Positions 9,052 through 18,904 of a DNA stretch of 64,000 nt are shown here, in pieces. This DNA is from Polaromonas sp. (GTDB lineage: Bacteria; Pseudomonadota; Gammaproteobacteria; Burkholderiales; Burkholderiaceae_C): positions 1-64,000 of the forward strand of contig JAURWY010000025.1 in NCBI GenBank assembly GCA_030654695.1, in the 5' to 3' direction. Under the pieces are notes generated by a model. The model saw nothing but the letters and a program-made list of their open reading frames with translations. It was not told where the DNA came from and made no database searches. The position numbers and the translations under genes were made by a program. Each line of letters starts with the position of its first letter. Position 1 is the first letter of the stretch.

Positions 9052-10305
9052 ATGGCAAGCAAAGGCTTTTTCTCCCACTTCGACGACGTTTGGATGCTCG
9101 ACGGCGTTCGTACGCCCATGGTCGATTACTGCGGCGCACTCGGTCATATTTCGCCGACTGATCTTGGCATCAAGGCAGCGCGGGCGGTGCTGGCGCGCAG
9201 CGGTGTTCCGGGCGAGCACATCGGCACGGTGATTGCGGGCAACATGGCCCCAGGCGACTTTGACCAATTCTTTTTGCCGCGTCATATTGGTTTGTACGCA
9301 GGCGTGCCCGTCGAGGTGCCCGCCCTGATGGCGCAGCGCATTTGCGGTACGGGGTTTGAGTTGTTTCGCCAAGCCGGCGAGAGCATTCAAAGCGGCGCGT
9401 GTGAGGCAGCACTGGTGGTCGGCACTGAAAGCATGACGCGCAACCCGATTGCCGCTTTCAGCCACCGCACGGGCTTCAAGCTGGGTGCACCGGTGGACTT
9501 CAAGGACTACATGTGGGAAGCCTTGAAGGACCCGGTGGCCGGCATCAACATGATCCAGACGGCTGAGAACCTGGCTAAAAAATACAGCATCACCCGTGAG
9601 CAAGTCGACGAATTTGCATCGGCCTCGTTTGCCAAAGCGGTGGCCGCGCAGCAAGCCGGTTTTCATGCGGGTGAGATCGTCCCGGTGATCACTGAAAAGT
9701 TCGAGCTCGAGGGTTACACATCACGCGGCATCAAGCTGCAAGGAAAAATCACCGAAGTCGCACAAGACACCCATGCACGCATTTCACCGGCCGATGTGCT
9801 GGCCAAGTTGCGCGCTGTGTATGAAGGCGGCGTGCAAACCGGCGGCAACAGCGCGGCGCTGGTCGATGCGGCTGCGGCGGCTGTGGTGGCGTCGGGCAAT
9901 TACGCCAAAGCACATGGCAAGACGCCGATGGCGCGTGTGGTGGCGGCGGCTGTTGTGGGCGTGCCGCCAGAGATCATGGGCATTGGCCCGGCACCTGCCA
10001 TTCGTCTGCTCTTGGAACGCACCGGCTTGCGGCTGGATCAAATCGGTCGTTTTGAAATCAACGAAGCCCAGGGCGCGCAGACACTGGCCGTGGGTCGCGA
10101 ACTGGGCTTGGACCTCAGCTTGCTCAACGTCAATGGCGGCGCCATCGCGTTGGGTCACCCGTTGGCCACCACCGGGGTGCGCTTGACCATCACACTGGCG
10201 CGTGAACTCCAACGTGCCCACAAACGCTGGGGCATTGCGTCGGCGTGCATTGGCGGCGGCCAAGGGATTGCATTGCTGCTTGAAAATCCGGAAAGTACGA
10301 CATGA
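9052..10305 (+). CDS. Thiolase (acetyl-CoA acyltransferase family)
   Basis: A 417-residue thiolase. The acyl-accepting cysteine is in RICGTGFE (C98), the catalytic histidine in GGAIALGHPLATTG, and the second cysteine in ASACIGGGQG near the C terminus. In this setting it most likely cleaves a 3-keto-3-arylpropionyl-CoA to an aroyl-CoA plus acetyl-CoA. The stop overlaps the start of the SDR gene in ATGA, indicating coupled translation. Confidence 0.9.
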   Translation: MASKGFFSHFDDVWMLDGVRTPMVDYCGALGHISPTDLGIKAARAVLARSGVPGEHIGTVIAGNMAPGDFDQFFLPRHIGLYAGVPVEVPALMAQRICGTGFELFRQAGESIQSGACEAALVVGTESMTRNPIAAFSHRTGFKLGAPVDFKDYMWEALKDPVAGINMIQTAENLAKKYSITREQVDEFASASFAKAVAAQQAGFHAGEIVPVITEKFELEGYTSRGIKLQGKITEVAQDTHARISPADVLAKLRAVYEGGVQTGGNSAALVDAAAAAVVASGNYAKAHGKTPMARVVAAAVVGVPPEIMGIGPAPAIRLLLERTGLRLDQIGRFEINEAQGAQTLAVGRELGLDLSLLNVNGGAIALGHPLATTGVRLTITLARELQRAHKRWGIASACIGGGQGIALLLENPESTT

Positions 10306-11087
10306 AAATTCAAGGACACACCGCACTCGTGACGGGTGGAGGCTCCGGTTTGGGTGAAGCGACGGCACATGAGCTTGCTCGCCAAGGCGCTCGCGTTGCG
10401 CTGCTCGACGTGAACCTCGCACAGGCCGACAAAGTCGCGGCAGATATCAATGCAGCCTATGGCGAAGGCCACGCTGTTGCCTGCCATTGCGACATCACCC
10501 AAACAGACAGCTTGCAAGCGGCAATCGACCAAGCCGCAGCGGTCCTCGGCCCGGCCCGCATGTTGATGAGTATTGCCGGCATCGGCGCGGCCAAACGCGT
10601 GATCGCCAAAGATGGCTCACCTGCGCCGCTGGAAGATTTTGTGCGCGTGATCAACGTCAACCTGATTGGCACCTACAACGCAGCCCGTTTGTTTGCAGCG
10701 GCCTGCGCCAAACTCACACCGATGGAAGACGGCGAGCGCGGCGTGATGGTCTTGACCGCGTCGGTCGCGGCCTTTGACGGCCAAGTCGGCCAGCAGGCTT
10801 ACAGCGCTTCTAAAAGCGGTGTGGTTGGCATGACCTTGCCGATGGCGCGAGACTTGGCGCAATACGGCATTCGGGTCTGCACCATCGCCCCCGGTCTGTT
10901 CGCTACGCCGCTGATGAAAACACTGCCCGAGCCGGTGCAGGCGTCGCTGGCAGCCAGCATCCCGTTCCCTGCGCGTCTTGGCAAGCCTGAAGAGTTTGCG
11001 CAACTGGCCAGCCACATCGTCACCAACATTCACCTGAATGGCGAAGTCATTCGACTCGACGGCGCATTACGCATGGCACCACGCTAA
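10302..11087 (+). CDS. Short-chain dehydrogenase (probable 3-hydroxyacyl-CoA dehydrogenase)
   Basis: A 261-residue classical SDR with cofactor motif [10 protein letters not shown] near residue 12, a serine in the strand preceding the active site ([10 protein letters not shown]), and the YSASK catalytic motif. It resembles type II 3-hydroxyacyl-CoA dehydrogenases (HSD10-like), with segment [19 protein letters not shown]. Placed between thiolase and thioesterase, it would oxidise the 3-hydroxy-3-arylpropionyl-CoA made by the hydratase. NAD(H) is the likely cofactor. Confidence 0.88.
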   Translation: MKIQGHTALVTGGGSGLGEATAHELARQGARVALLDVNLAQADKVAADINAAYGEGHAVACHCDITQTDSLQAAIDQAAAVLGPARMLMSIAGIGAAKRVIAKDGSPAPLEDFVRVINVNLIGTYNAARLFAAACAKLTPMEDGERGVMVLTASVAAFDGQVGQQAYSASKSGVVGMTLPMARDLAQYGIRVCTIAPGLFATPLMKTLPEPVQASLAASIPFPARLGKPEEFAQLASHIVTNIHLNGEVIRLDGALRMAPR

Positions 11088-11109
11088 GCTCACCCAAACT
11101 AAAAAAATA

Positions 11110-11529
11110 ATGCCCAAAATTGTCATTTATGAAGTGAACGTGATGTTCGGCGATTGCGATCCGGCCGGCATCGTTTTCTTTCCGAATTTCTCCAAATGGA
11201 TGGATGCCTCGTCCCTGAACTTTTTTGTTCAATGTGGCGTGCAGCCGTGGCGTGAACTGGTCAAGACCACCGGCATCATCGGCACCCCTTTGCTGGAGAT
11301 TCACACCAAATTTTCACGGCCGGCCACCTATGGTGAAACGCTGCAGATTCACACCTCGGTGGAGGAGTGGCGGGACAAAGTGTTCATCCACAAGCACGTG
11401 GTCAAACGCGGCGACGACGTACTCTGCGAAGGCACTGAAACACGGGCTTTTTGCACACGTCATCCCGAGCATGCCGATCGCATCAAGGCCATTCCAGTGC
11501 CTGAATTTATCAAGAGTCTCTGCTCATAA
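11110..11529 (+). CDS. Acyl-CoA thioesterase, 4-hydroxybenzoyl-CoA thioesterase type (hotdog fold)
   Basis: A 139-residue hotdog protein. The N-terminal motif FGDCDPAGIVFFPNFSKW carries the catalytic aspartate of the 4-hydroxybenzoyl-CoA thioesterase family. It would release the free benzoate, for example vanillate or 4-hydroxybenzoate, from the aroyl-CoA produced by the thiolase. I start it at ATG 11110 (MPKIVIYEV), 22 bases after the SDR stop. The longer frame from 11038 would run back into the SDR gene. Confidence 0.87.
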   Translation: MPKIVIYEVNVMFGDCDPAGIVFFPNFSKWMDASSLNFFVQCGVQPWRELVKTTGIIGTPLLEIHTKFSRPATYGETLQIHTSVEEWRDKVFIHKHVVKRGDDVLCEGTETRAFCTRHPEHADRIKAIPVPEFIKSLCS

Positions 11530-11588
11530 AAGAGCAGGCCTTCAGTTTTCCCCTCAACGCTACTAAAACTTATCAGGAGACAAGCACC

Positions 11589-12722
11589 ATGAAGAACTTT
11601 AAAACACTCGTTGCAACCGCCGTCGCGGCCTTGGTCACTGGCGCGGCGCAAGCCGACATCACGGTCGGCGTGAGCCTGCCGCTGACCGGGCCGGCCTCAG
11701 GTCTTGGTATTCCGATGAAGAACCAGATCGCCTTGTGGCCTGCCAGCATTGCCGGCGAAAAGATGAAATACATCGTGCTCGATGATGCGACCGATCCGAC
11801 CAACGGCGTCAAGAACGCCCGCCGTTTTGTGACCGACGAAAAAGTCGATTTGATCATTGGCTCTGCCGCCACACCGGTCGGCATCGCGATGGCGGACGTC
11901 GCCATGGAAAGCCAGACCCCACAACTGCTGGCAACGCCCGCTGGCCTGCCGCCCGGCAAAGACGCGTGGAGCTTTCGTCTGCCGCAATCCAACTCAGTCA
12001 TGTCGCACGCCATGGTGGAGCACATGAAAAAGCAAGGCGTCAAAACCGTCGGCTTTTTGGGCTACACCGATGCCTACGGTGAAGGCTGGTTGAAAGAATT
12101 CACCCCGATCGCGGAAAAAGCGGGCATCAAGGTTGTCGCCGCTGAGCGCTTTGCCCGGACCGACACCAGCGTCACAGCGCAAGCGCTCAAGCTGACATCA
12201 GCCAATCCGGATGCGATGCTGGTCGTCGCCTCTGGCAGCGGCGCCGCCATGCCTCACATGGCCATCGTCGACCGTGGCTTCAAGGGCAAAATTTACCAAA
12301 CGCACGCAGCCGCTACGCGCGACTTGATGCGCGTTGGCGGCAAAGCGGTCGAAGGCTCTTACGTGGTTTCTGGTCCGGTCATTGCGCCTGAGCAACTGCC
12401 TGATAGCCATCCCTCCAAAAAACTGGCAATTGACTTCGTCCAGAAGTACGAAAAAGTCTACGGTGCGGGCAGTCGCAACCAGTTCGCCGGTCACGCTTAC
12501 GACGCGGCCATCGTCATGGAAAAAGTCATTCCGGTGGCGCTGAAAAAAGGCAAGCCAGGCACGCAGGAATTCCGTACAGCGCTGCGTGACGCGATTGAAA
12601 CCATGGGTCGCACCAATTTCGCACACGGCATCATGAACTGGACCAAGCAAGACCATTGGGGCTTCACCAACGAGACTGGCGTCATCGTCAAGGTCGTCAA
12701 TGGTGATTGGAAAATGGAATAA
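11589..12722 (+). CDS. ABC transporter substrate-binding protein, Liv/HAAT type (probable aromatic-acid binding)
   Basis: A 377-residue secreted protein with an obvious signal peptide (residues 1-22, ending GAAQA) and mature start DITVGVSLPLTGPASGLG. Peripla_BP_6 features follow, including GSAATPVGIAMADV and GHAYDAAIVM. AGGAGA lies about 9 bases before the ATG. It belongs to the operon of feruloyl-CoA synthase. Binding proteins of this family import p-coumarate and other phenylpropanoids in other proteobacteria, so an aromatic-acid ligand is a reasonable inference. Confidence 0.9.
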   Translation: MKNFKTLVATAVAALVTGAAQADITVGVSLPLTGPASGLGIPMKNQIALWPASIAGEKMKYIVLDDATDPTNGVKNARRFVTDEKVDLIIGSAATPVGIAMADVAMESQTPQLLATPAGLPPGKDAWSFRLPQSNSVMSHAMVEHMKKQGVKTVGFLGYTDAYGEGWLKEFTPIAEKAGIKVVAAERFARTDTSVTAQALKLTSANPDAMLVVASGSGAAMPHMAIVDRGFKGKIYQTHAAATRDLMRVGGKAVEGSYVVSGPVIAPEQLPDSHPSKKLAIDFVQKYEKVYGAGSRNQFAGHAYDAAIVMEKVIPVALKKGKPGTQEFRTALRDAIETMGRTNFAHGIMNWTKQDHWGFTNETGVIVKVVNGDWKME

Positions 12723-12739
12723 AACGCTCGCCAACGTGA

Positions 12740-12773
12740 CCCGCTAGGGCGTCTCTTATGACGACCTAGCGGG
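12740..12773 (+). terminator. Hairpin between binding-protein and permease genes
   Basis: A perfect 9-bp inverted repeat (12740-12748 with 12765-12773) continues after one mismatch into a further 4-bp stem around a 6-nt loop. T-rich sequence follows about 10 bases later. It lies 18 bases after the binding-protein stop and resembles the hairpin at 912-945 in position but not in sequence. Partial termination or 3'-end protection is likely, because the downstream permease genes have no obvious promoter. Confidence 0.7.
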
Positions 12774-12814
12774 CATGGCTTATTTCCTTTTTAGTTTTCA
12801 ACCAAGGGTTGGTC

Positions 12815-13855
12815 ATGGATACCTCGATCGCCAGCATTCTGTTGCTGGACGGCCTTATCAACGGGTCTATTTATGCCCTGTTGGGTCTGGCCACCGTGCT
12901 GGTGTTCACCGTCACGCGGGTTATTTTTATCCCGCAAGGTGAGTTCGTCGCCTATGGCGCGTTGACGCTGGCCATCCTGCAAACTGGCAAAATTCCGGGC
13001 ACGGTCTGGCTGCTGCTGATATTGGCAAGCGTTGCCGCATTCATGGATTTGACCAGCGCTTGGCAGCGGCATCGCAATGCCTTGGCGGCGCTTAAAACCG
13101 GTGTCAAGACCCTCCTACTGCCGGGCGCGATTGCGGGCCTGACCGCTTGGGCCGCACCCCAACAATTTCCCTTGGTCGTTCAAGCCTTGTTGAGCGTGGC
13201 CATCGTCACGGCCTTTGGGCCGCTGGTTTATCGGGTCGCCTTTCAGTCGCTTGAAGCAGCCACACCGCTGGTGCTGCTGATTGTCTCGGTTGGCGTGCAC
13301 TTTGCCATGACCGGGCTGGGCCTGCTGTTTTTCGGCGCTGAAGGTTTTCGCAACCCGTCGTTCTGGGATATTCGCTTGCCGCTGGGGCCGGTGGTGTTGA
13401 AGGGGCAAACCATCATCATCTTCACGGCATCGTTAGCGTTGATCGTGATGTTGTGGCTATTTTTTGAGCGCTCCTTGTATGGCAAAGCCTTGCGGGCGAC
13501 AGCAGTGAATCGCTTGGGCGCACGCTTGATGGGTATTTCATCCCATACCTCGGGTCAACTCACCTTCGCCATGGCGGCTTTGATTGGCGCCTTGTCCGGC
13601 CTGCTGATCGGCCCGACCACCACGGTGTTTTACGACTCCGGCTTTTTGATTGGCCTCAAGGGCTTTGTGGCCGCGGTGATTGCCGGTTTGTCGAGCTACC
13701 CCGGTGCACTGCTGGGTGCCTTGTTTGTCGGCATCGTTGAAGCGTTTGGTTCCTTTTGGGCCAGTGCCTTCAAAGAGGTGATCGTCTTCACGCTCATTCT
13801 GCCAATTTTGCTGTGGCGCTCGCTGCAGAGCGGCCCTTCGGACGAGGATCATTGA
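12815..13855 (+). CDS. Branched-chain-type ABC transporter permease (LivH family)
   Basis: A 346-residue permease with the LivH pattern LLDGLINGSIYALLGLATVL at the start and ALIGALSGLLIG and GLSSYPGALLGALFVG toward the end. It is about 50 residues longer than a typical LivH. The extra material follows the third hydrophobic segment (around TSAWQRHRNALAAL). ATG 12815 is chosen over TTG 12809. It ends one base before the fused permease-ATPase gene, with which it forms the membrane part of the importer. Confidence 0.88.
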   Translation: MDTSIASILLLDGLINGSIYALLGLATVLVFTVTRVIFIPQGEFVAYGALTLAILQTGKIPGTVWLLLILASVAAFMDLTSAWQRHRNALAALKTGVKTLLLPGAIAGLTAWAAPQQFPLVVQALLSVAIVTAFGPLVYRVAFQSLEAATPLVLLIVSVGVHFAMTGLGLLFFGAEGFRNPSFWDIRLPLGPVVLKGQTIIIFTASLALIVMLWLFFERSLYGKALRATAVNRLGARLMGISSHTSGQLTFAMAALIGALSGLLIGPTTTVFYDSGFLIGLKGFVAAVIAGLSSYPGALLGALFVGIVEAFGSFWASAFKEVIVFTLILPILLWRSLQSGPSDEDH

Positions 13856-13856
13856 C

Positions 13857-15623
13857 ATGTTGGCTAGACGCTATGGATTGTGGGCGCTGATCGTCGCCAT
13901 CGTGCTGTTGGCCGTGCTGCCGCTGCCAGATTTTTGGATCACACAACTCAACTACATTGCCTTGTACAGCTTGGTCGGCTTGGGCTTGGTGCTGCTGACC
14001 GGTGTGGCCGGCTTGACCTCTTTTGGACAAGCGGCCTTTGTTGGTATCGGCGCTTACACCACCGCCTGGTTGACCCTCAATACCGGTTTGTCGCCTTGGC
14101 TGACGCTCTTTATCGGCCTCGCCATCACGGGTGTCTCGGCGCTGATCGTGGCGGGCATCACGCTGCGCATGTCGGGTCACTACCTGCCACTGGCGACCAT
14201 TGCTTGGGGCTTGTCGCTGTACTACCTGATGGGCAACGTCGACGCATTGGGCAAGTACGATGGCTTGCTGGGCATTCAAACACTGTCGCTGTTTGGGCTT
14301 GAGTTGGGCCAAGGCCGAGGCTTCTTTTTGTTTGCCTGGTCGGTCGTGGTGCTGGCGGCATTGGCGATTCTCCATCTGCTGGACTCGCGTCCGGGGCGGG
14401 CCATGCGCTCGCTGCGCACTGGCACGCAGATGGCTGAAGCCATGGGCGTCAACACCTTGCGCTACAAGATCATTATTTTTGTCATCGCCGCCTTGTTGGC
14501 GTCGGTGTCAGGTTGGTTGTTTGCGCACTTTCAGCGCTCCGTCAACCCGTCGCCCTTCGGTCTCAAGATGGGGATTGAATACCTGTTCATGACGGTGGTG
14601 GGCGGTGTCGGCCACGTCTGGGGGGCTATCACCGGTGCGCTGCTCACGAAGCTGCTGGAAGACCAGTTGCAGGTGTTGTTGCCGATGCTGATTGGCACCA
14701 GCGGCAGCTATGAAACGATTGTCTTCGGCATTGTGCTGGTGCTCACGCTGAAATTTTTGCCGAATGGGCTGTGGTCACTGGTGGAGCAAAAACTGCCCCG
14801 CCCGCAGCGCTTGATGGATTGGGCCAATGCCCCGGCACTGAGCGAACGCAACAAACCGGCAACGGGCGAGTTGGTGTTGGAGGTGCAAGCCATCCGCAAA
14901 CAGTTTGGCGGCTTGGTGGCCGTCAATGACATTGGCTTTCAAATCAAGGCCGGACAGATTGTGGGGCTGATTGGACCGAACGGTGCGGGCAAGTCCACCA
15001 CCTTCAACCTGATCACAGGTGTCTTGTCGCTGACCAGCGGTAAGGTTTTTTTTCGGGGTGACGAGATCAGCGGTCTGCGCTCCCGGGAGATCGCCAGCCG
15101 AGGCATGTCGCGCACCTTCCAACACGTCAAGATGATCCCGGACATGACGGTGCTGGAGAACGTCGCACTGGGCGCTCATCTGCGAGGTCGCAAAGATGTG
15201 GTGTCCGCCATGACCCGCTTGAACCGCGACGAAGAGCGCCAGTTACTGCGTGAAGCACAGCGTCAACTGGAACGCATCGGCATGGGTGCGCATCTGCACG
15301 AACAAGCCGGCAACCTGGCCATGGGTCCGCAGCGCTTGATGGAAATTGCCCGCGCCCTGTGCAGCGACCCGGCACTGCTGTTGCTGGACGAACCCGCCGC
15401 CGGACTGCGCCACAAAGAGAAGCAAGCCCTGGCCGATGTGCTGCGCCAACTGCGCGGTGAAGGCATGAGCATTTTGCTGGTGGAGCACGACATGGACTTG
15501 GTGATGGACGTCTGTGACCACCTGGTGGTGATGGAGTTTGGCACCTTGCTGACCCAAGGCACGCCGGTTGAAATTCAGCAAAGTCCGGCCGTCCGAGCGG
15601 CCTATCTTGGCACTGAACATTGA
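13857..15623 (+). CDS. Fused LivM-type permease and LivG-type ATPase
   Basis: A 588-residue two-domain protein. Residues 1 to about 310 are a LivM permease ([19 protein letters not shown]; coupling loop [14 protein letters not shown]). Residues about 340-588 are an ABC ATPase with Walker [11 protein letters not shown], Walker [12 protein letters not shown] and H-loop LVEHDMD. The signature position reads [13 protein letters not shown], a departure from LSYGQ. LivM-LivG fusions are known in this transporter family. The importer would be the fused chain plus LivH and the LivF encoded next. Confidence 0.9.
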   Translation: MLARRYGLWALIVAIVLLAVLPLPDFWITQLNYIALYSLVGLGLVLLTGVAGLTSFGQAAFVGIGAYTTAWLTLNTGLSPWLTLFIGLAITGVSALIVAGITLRMSGHYLPLATIAWGLSLYYLMGNVDALGKYDGLLGIQTLSLFGLELGQGRGFFLFAWSVVVLAALAILHLLDSRPGRAMRSLRTGTQMAEAMGVNTLRYKIIIFVIAALLASVSGWLFAHFQRSVNPSPFGLKMGIEYLFMTVVGGVGHVWGAITGALLTKLLEDQLQVLLPMLIGTSGSYETIVFGIVLVLTLKFLPNGLWSLVEQKLPRPQRLMDWANAPALSERNKPATGELVLEVQAIRKQFGGLVAVNDIGFQIKAGQIVGLIGPNGAGKSTTFNLITGVLSLTSGKVFFRGDEISGLRSREIASRGMSRTFQHVKMIPDMTVLENVALGAHLRGRKDVVSAMTRLNRDEERQLLREAQRQLERIGMGAHLHEQAGNLAMGPQRLMEIARALCSDPALLLLDEPAAGLRHKEKQALADVLRQLRGEGMSILLVEHDMDLVMDVCDHLVVMEFGTLLTQGTPVEIQQSPAVRAAYLGTEH

Positions 15624-15634
15624 GGACGCCTGAC

Positions 15635-16375
15635 ATGACAACGCCACTTCTTCGCGTCCAAAATCTGCGTGCCGGCTACGGCCGAGCCGAGGTCTTGCAC
15701 GGCATCAGCCTGCATGCCGACAAGGGCAGCGTGATCACGGTGATCGGCCCCAATGGCGCCGGTAAATCAACCCTGCTCAACACGCTGATGGGCGTTCTGC
15801 CTGGACGCGGAACCATTGAATTCAACGGCCAAGACGTGAGCGCTCTCACGCTCGAAGACCGCGTGATGCTGGGTATTTCTCTGGTGCCAGAGCGGCGCGA
15901 GTTGTTCGGCACGATGTCGGTCGAAGACAACCTCGTGCTGGGTGCGTTCCGCCAAGTGAGGCAGAAAAATAAACTCTGGCGTGAACAGATTCATGTGGTC
16001 TATGAACTCTTCCCGCGTCTGCTCGAGCGACGCACGCAAATGGCCGGTACCTTGTCCGGTGGCGAGCGTCAAATGTTGGCGGTCGGCCGCGCCTTGATGG
16101 CCCGCCCAGTGCTGCTGATGCTGGACGAGCCGAGTTTGGGTTTGGCGCCTTTGGTGGTGAAGGAAATCTTCCGCACGATCGATGGTCTGCGTAATACCGG
16201 CGTGACCACGCTGCTGGTCGAACAAAACGCCCGCGCGGCACTGGAAACCGCGGACGACGGCTATGTGCTGGAAATGGGTGAAATCGCCCTGTACGGACCG
16301 GCCAAAGAATTGGCCACCGATTCGCGCGTGATCGACACCTATTTGGGCGCCGCCCGCAAGAAAGAAGCTGCATGA
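15635..16375 (+). CDS. ABC transporter ATP-binding protein (LivF family)
   Basis: A 246-residue ATPase with Walker [10 protein letters not shown], canonical signature LSGGERQML, Walker B LLMLDEPSLGLAP and H-loop LLVEQNAR. ATG 15635 lies 12 bases after the fused permease-ATPase stop; an in-frame TTG at 15620 is less likely. The stop overlaps the start of the acyl-CoA dehydrogenase gene in ATGA, which ties importer and catabolic enzyme into one transcript. Confidence 0.9.
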   Translation: MTTPLLRVQNLRAGYGRAEVLHGISLHADKGSVITVIGPNGAGKSTLLNTLMGVLPGRGTIEFNGQDVSALTLEDRVMLGISLVPERRELFGTMSVEDNLVLGAFRQVRQKNKLWREQIHVVYELFPRLLERRTQMAGTLSGGERQMLAVGRALMARPVLLMLDEPSLGLAPLVVKEIFRTIDGLRNTGVTTLLVEQNARAALETADDGYVLEMGEIALYGPAKELATDSRVIDTYLGAARKKEAA

Positions 16376-18084
16376 ACTACCAGCCGCCGTTGGACGATAT
16401 TCACTTCATCCTTCACGATGTTCTCAAAGTGCCTGAGCAGTTTCAGGCGCTCGCCGAGTTCGCGGACACTGATGCTGATTTGATGCGCCAAGTCGTTGAT
16501 GAGGCCGGCAAGTTTGTGGCCCAAGTCATCGCCCCCTTGCAAGAAATCGGCGACACCGTTGGCTGCCAGTGGGCAGACGGCCAGGTCACCTCGCCACCCG
16601 GCTTCCAGGCGGCTTATCAGGCCTTTTGGCAAGCCGGTTGGCCTGCACTGGCCTGTTCGCCGGAAGATGGCGGCCAGGGATTGCCGGCGGTGCTCGAAGC
16701 GGTGTTGTATGACATGCTGAGCGCGGCCAACCATGGCTGGACCATGGCACCTGGCCTGTTGCATGGTGCTTATGAGTGCCTCAAACACCACGGCAACGCC
16801 TCTTTGAAGTCGACCTATCTTGAAAAAATTGCAACTGGTGAATGGCTGGCCACCATGTGCCTGACCGAGCCCCACGCCGGCAGCGACTTGGGTCTGCTGC
16901 GCACCAAAGCGACACCTCAGGCGGACGGCAGTTACCGCTTGAGCGGCAGCAAGATTTTCATCTCCGGTGGCGAGCATGATTTGAGCGACAACATTGTTCA
17001 TCTGGTCTTGGCGCGCTTGCCCGATGCCCCGGCGGGTCCCAAAGGGCTGTCCTTGTTTCTCGCCCCCAAGGTGCTGCCCGATGGCAATGCCAACGCCGTT
17101 CATTGCGATCGCATTGAAGACAAAATGGGTCTGCACGGCAGCTCGACTTGCGCCATGCGTTTCGACGAGGCCACCGCGTGGATGATTGGCGAGCCGAACC
17201 GCGGCCTCAACGCCATGTTTGTGATGATGAATGCCGCGCGTTTGCATGTGGGCTTGCAAGGCATTGGTCTGCTGGAGGCGGCTTGGCAAAAGGCCGATGC
17301 CTACGCCAAGGAGCGTCGGCAAATGCGCGCACCCAAGCAGCCGATGAGCACCACGCCAGACCCGATTTCGGAGCACCCGGCGGTGCGGCGCATTCTGTCG
17401 ACCCAGCGCGCTTGGATTGACGGTGGTCGTGTGCTGGCCTACCGCACGGCGGTCGAACTCGACTTGGCCAAACACCACCCCGACGCGGCTCATCGTCACG
17501 CTGCCCAGCAGTGGTGCAGCTACGTCACGCCGGTGCTCAAAGCTGCTTGGACGGCGCAGGCCTTCAAAGGCAGCAGCGACTGTTTGCAGGTCTTTGGTGG
17601 CCATGGTTACGTGCGCGAATGGGGCATTGAGCAAATCGTGCGTGACTCGCGGGTCACCATGATTTATGAGGGGACCAATGAGATTCAAGCGATTGATTTG
17701 CTGGTGCGCAAAGTGTTGCCGGACGGCGGCGTTGGACTGTTTGAATTTTTCCAAACCTTGAGTCTTGAGCTGGACTTGCAGAACCCAGAAAGCGCCCAGC
17801 TTCTGAGTCGTATCAACGAGCTCAAAGAGCTCACCAGCTTGCTGGCAAACAAAGCCAAAGCAGAGATTGAGCTGCCTTATTGGGTGGCCGACGACTACCT
17901 GCGCGCCATCGCCTTGCTCTTGTTGGATTGGGCCTGGCTGCAAATCAAACAAGCCGCACCAACCAACCCGGCAGATCCTGCGAATGAGCTGTCTGGCCGA
18001 TGGACCGAGCCTGCCAGCGCCCTTCGGCACTGGGTTTCGCCGGAATTCAATTTGTGTATGAGCATCATGCAGGCGCGGCTCTGA
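16372..18084 (+). CDS. Acyl-CoA dehydrogenase, large (FadE5/DmdC-like)
   Basis: A 570-residue flavoprotein, longer than the usual 380-400 because of N- and C-terminal extensions, as in the FadE5/DmdC group. Motifs include MCLTEPHAGSDLG for FAD and substrate binding and the catalytic-base region MIYEGTNEIQAIDLL. In a phenylpropanoid operon it may desaturate the saturated side chain of 3-arylpropionyl-CoA, so that dihydroferulate or dihydrocoumarate joins the same route. It overlaps the LivF stop by 4 bases and is followed by the MarR gene. Confidence 0.88.
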   Translation: MNYQPPLDDIHFILHDVLKVPEQFQALAEFADTDADLMRQVVDEAGKFVAQVIAPLQEIGDTVGCQWADGQVTSPPGFQAAYQAFWQAGWPALACSPEDGGQGLPAVLEAVLYDMLSAANHGWTMAPGLLHGAYECLKHHGNASLKSTYLEKIATGEWLATMCLTEPHAGSDLGLLRTKATPQADGSYRLSGSKIFISGGEHDLSDNIVHLVLARLPDAPAGPKGLSLFLAPKVLPDGNANAVHCDRIEDKMGLHGSSTCAMRFDEATAWMIGEPNRGLNAMFVMMNAARLHVGLQGIGLLEAAWQKADAYAKERRQMRAPKQPMSTTPDPISEHPAVRRILSTQRAWIDGGRVLAYRTAVELDLAKHHPDAAHRHAAQQWCSYVTPVLKAAWTAQAFKGSSDCLQVFGGHGYVREWGIEQIVRDSRVTMIYEGTNEIQAIDLLVRKVLPDGGVGLFEFFQTLSLELDLQNPESAQLLSRINELKELTSLLANKAKAEIELPYWVADDYLRAIALLLLDWAWLQIKQAAPTNPADPANELSGRWTEPASALRHWVSPEFNLCMSIMQARL

Positions 18085-18120
18085 GTGCTGCGTTCGCCCA
18101 AGCATTCACCTGAGACATCG

Positions 18121-18576
18121 ATGGACGGGCAGACCCCAACACCGCACGTAGAGAAGGTGAACACGCGCTACCTCGAGACATTGATTGGCTACAACGCTCG
18201 CCGCGCTGCGCTGGCCATCATTGGCGTCTTCATGGAGCGGATGCGTGTTTACGATTTACGGACCGTTGATTTTTCAGTGCTGTCGCTGATCGTCCATAAC
18301 CCCGGCATCACATCGCGGCAATTGTGCGCATCTCTGGGGCTGCAGGCGCCAAACTTAGTGGGGATGATTTCGGCCATGGAAAAGCGGCAACTCATTCATC
18401 GACTGCCGCATCCTCAAGACGGCCGGGCCACTGGTTTGCACCCCTCCGCTGAAGGCTTGGCCATGATGCGCAGTGCAGAAAAAACAGCGGCGCAATTGGA
18501 GACCGAAACGGCTGATCGACTCAGTCCGGAAGAGCGCAAGACTTTGATCGCGCTGCTCAAAAAAGTTTATAAGTAA
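18121..18576 (+). CDS. MarR-family transcriptional regulator
   Basis: A 151-residue winged-helix regulator. The recognition region is ITSRQLCASLGLQAPNLVGM and the wing includes HPQDGRATGLH, both MarR-typical. It is the last gene of the operon that begins at 6367. MarR proteins that sense hydroxycinnamoyl-CoA thioesters (CouR, FerR type) repress such operons, so it is the likely ligand of the repeat at 6324-6336. ATG 18121 is preferred, but a GTG at 18085 would add 12 residues. The stop lies one base from the convergent ferredoxin stop. Confidence 0.85.
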   Translation: MDGQTPTPHVEKVNTRYLETLIGYNARRAALAIIGVFMERMRVYDLRTVDFSVLSLIVHNPGITSRQLCASLGLQAPNLVGMISAMEKRQLIHRLPHPQDGRATGLHPSAEGLAMMRSAEKTAAQLETETADRLSPEERKTLIALLKKVYK

Positions 18577-18577
18577 C

Positions 18578-18904
18578 TCAGCCTTCTAACTGCAGGTAAA
18601 CGCGGCCGCCTTCAATCTTCACCGGCCAGGATTTGACCGGGTCAGTCGCTGGTGCGCAGGTCGCAGCACCTGTGCGCACATCAAAGCGTCCTTGGTGAAA
18701 CGGACACTCCACCTCATGCCCTTCGATGAAGCCGTCGCACAGTCTGGCGTGACCGTGTGAGCAGATGTTGTCGGTGGCAAAAACCTCACCATCGATGCTG
18801 AAGAGGGCCACGTCATAGCTTTGCGCTTGCACGGCAATGCCAGCGCCTTCAAATAAATCGGCCTCGGCCGCAACGTCAGTCCATGGGCTCATGCTGTCTT
18901 TCAA
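18578..18904 (-). CDS. Rieske-type [2Fe-2S] ferredoxin of an aromatic oxygenase
   Basis: A 108-residue Rieske ferredoxin with cluster ligands C48 and H50 (NICSHGHARL) and C67 and H70 (CPFHQGRF). It would pass electrons to the oxygenase alpha subunit encoded upstream. A second ATG at codon 5 (MSPWTD) is an alternative start. It overlaps the beta-subunit gene by 4 bases. No reductase gene for this ferredoxin is present in the neighbourhood. Confidence 0.88.
   Translation of the reverse strand: MKDSMSPWTDVAAEADLFEGAGIAVQAQSYDVALFSIDGEVFATDNICSHGHARLCDGFIEGHEVECPFHQGRFDVRTGAATCAPATDPVKSWPVKIEGGRVYLQLEG

Noticed and set aside
16339..18105. A 588-codon open frame antisense to the acyl-CoA dehydrogenase gene.
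   Set aside because: It covers a clear, well-conserved gene on the other strand. Its translation is rich in His, Arg and Gln with no domain, as expected from GC-skewed codon positions.
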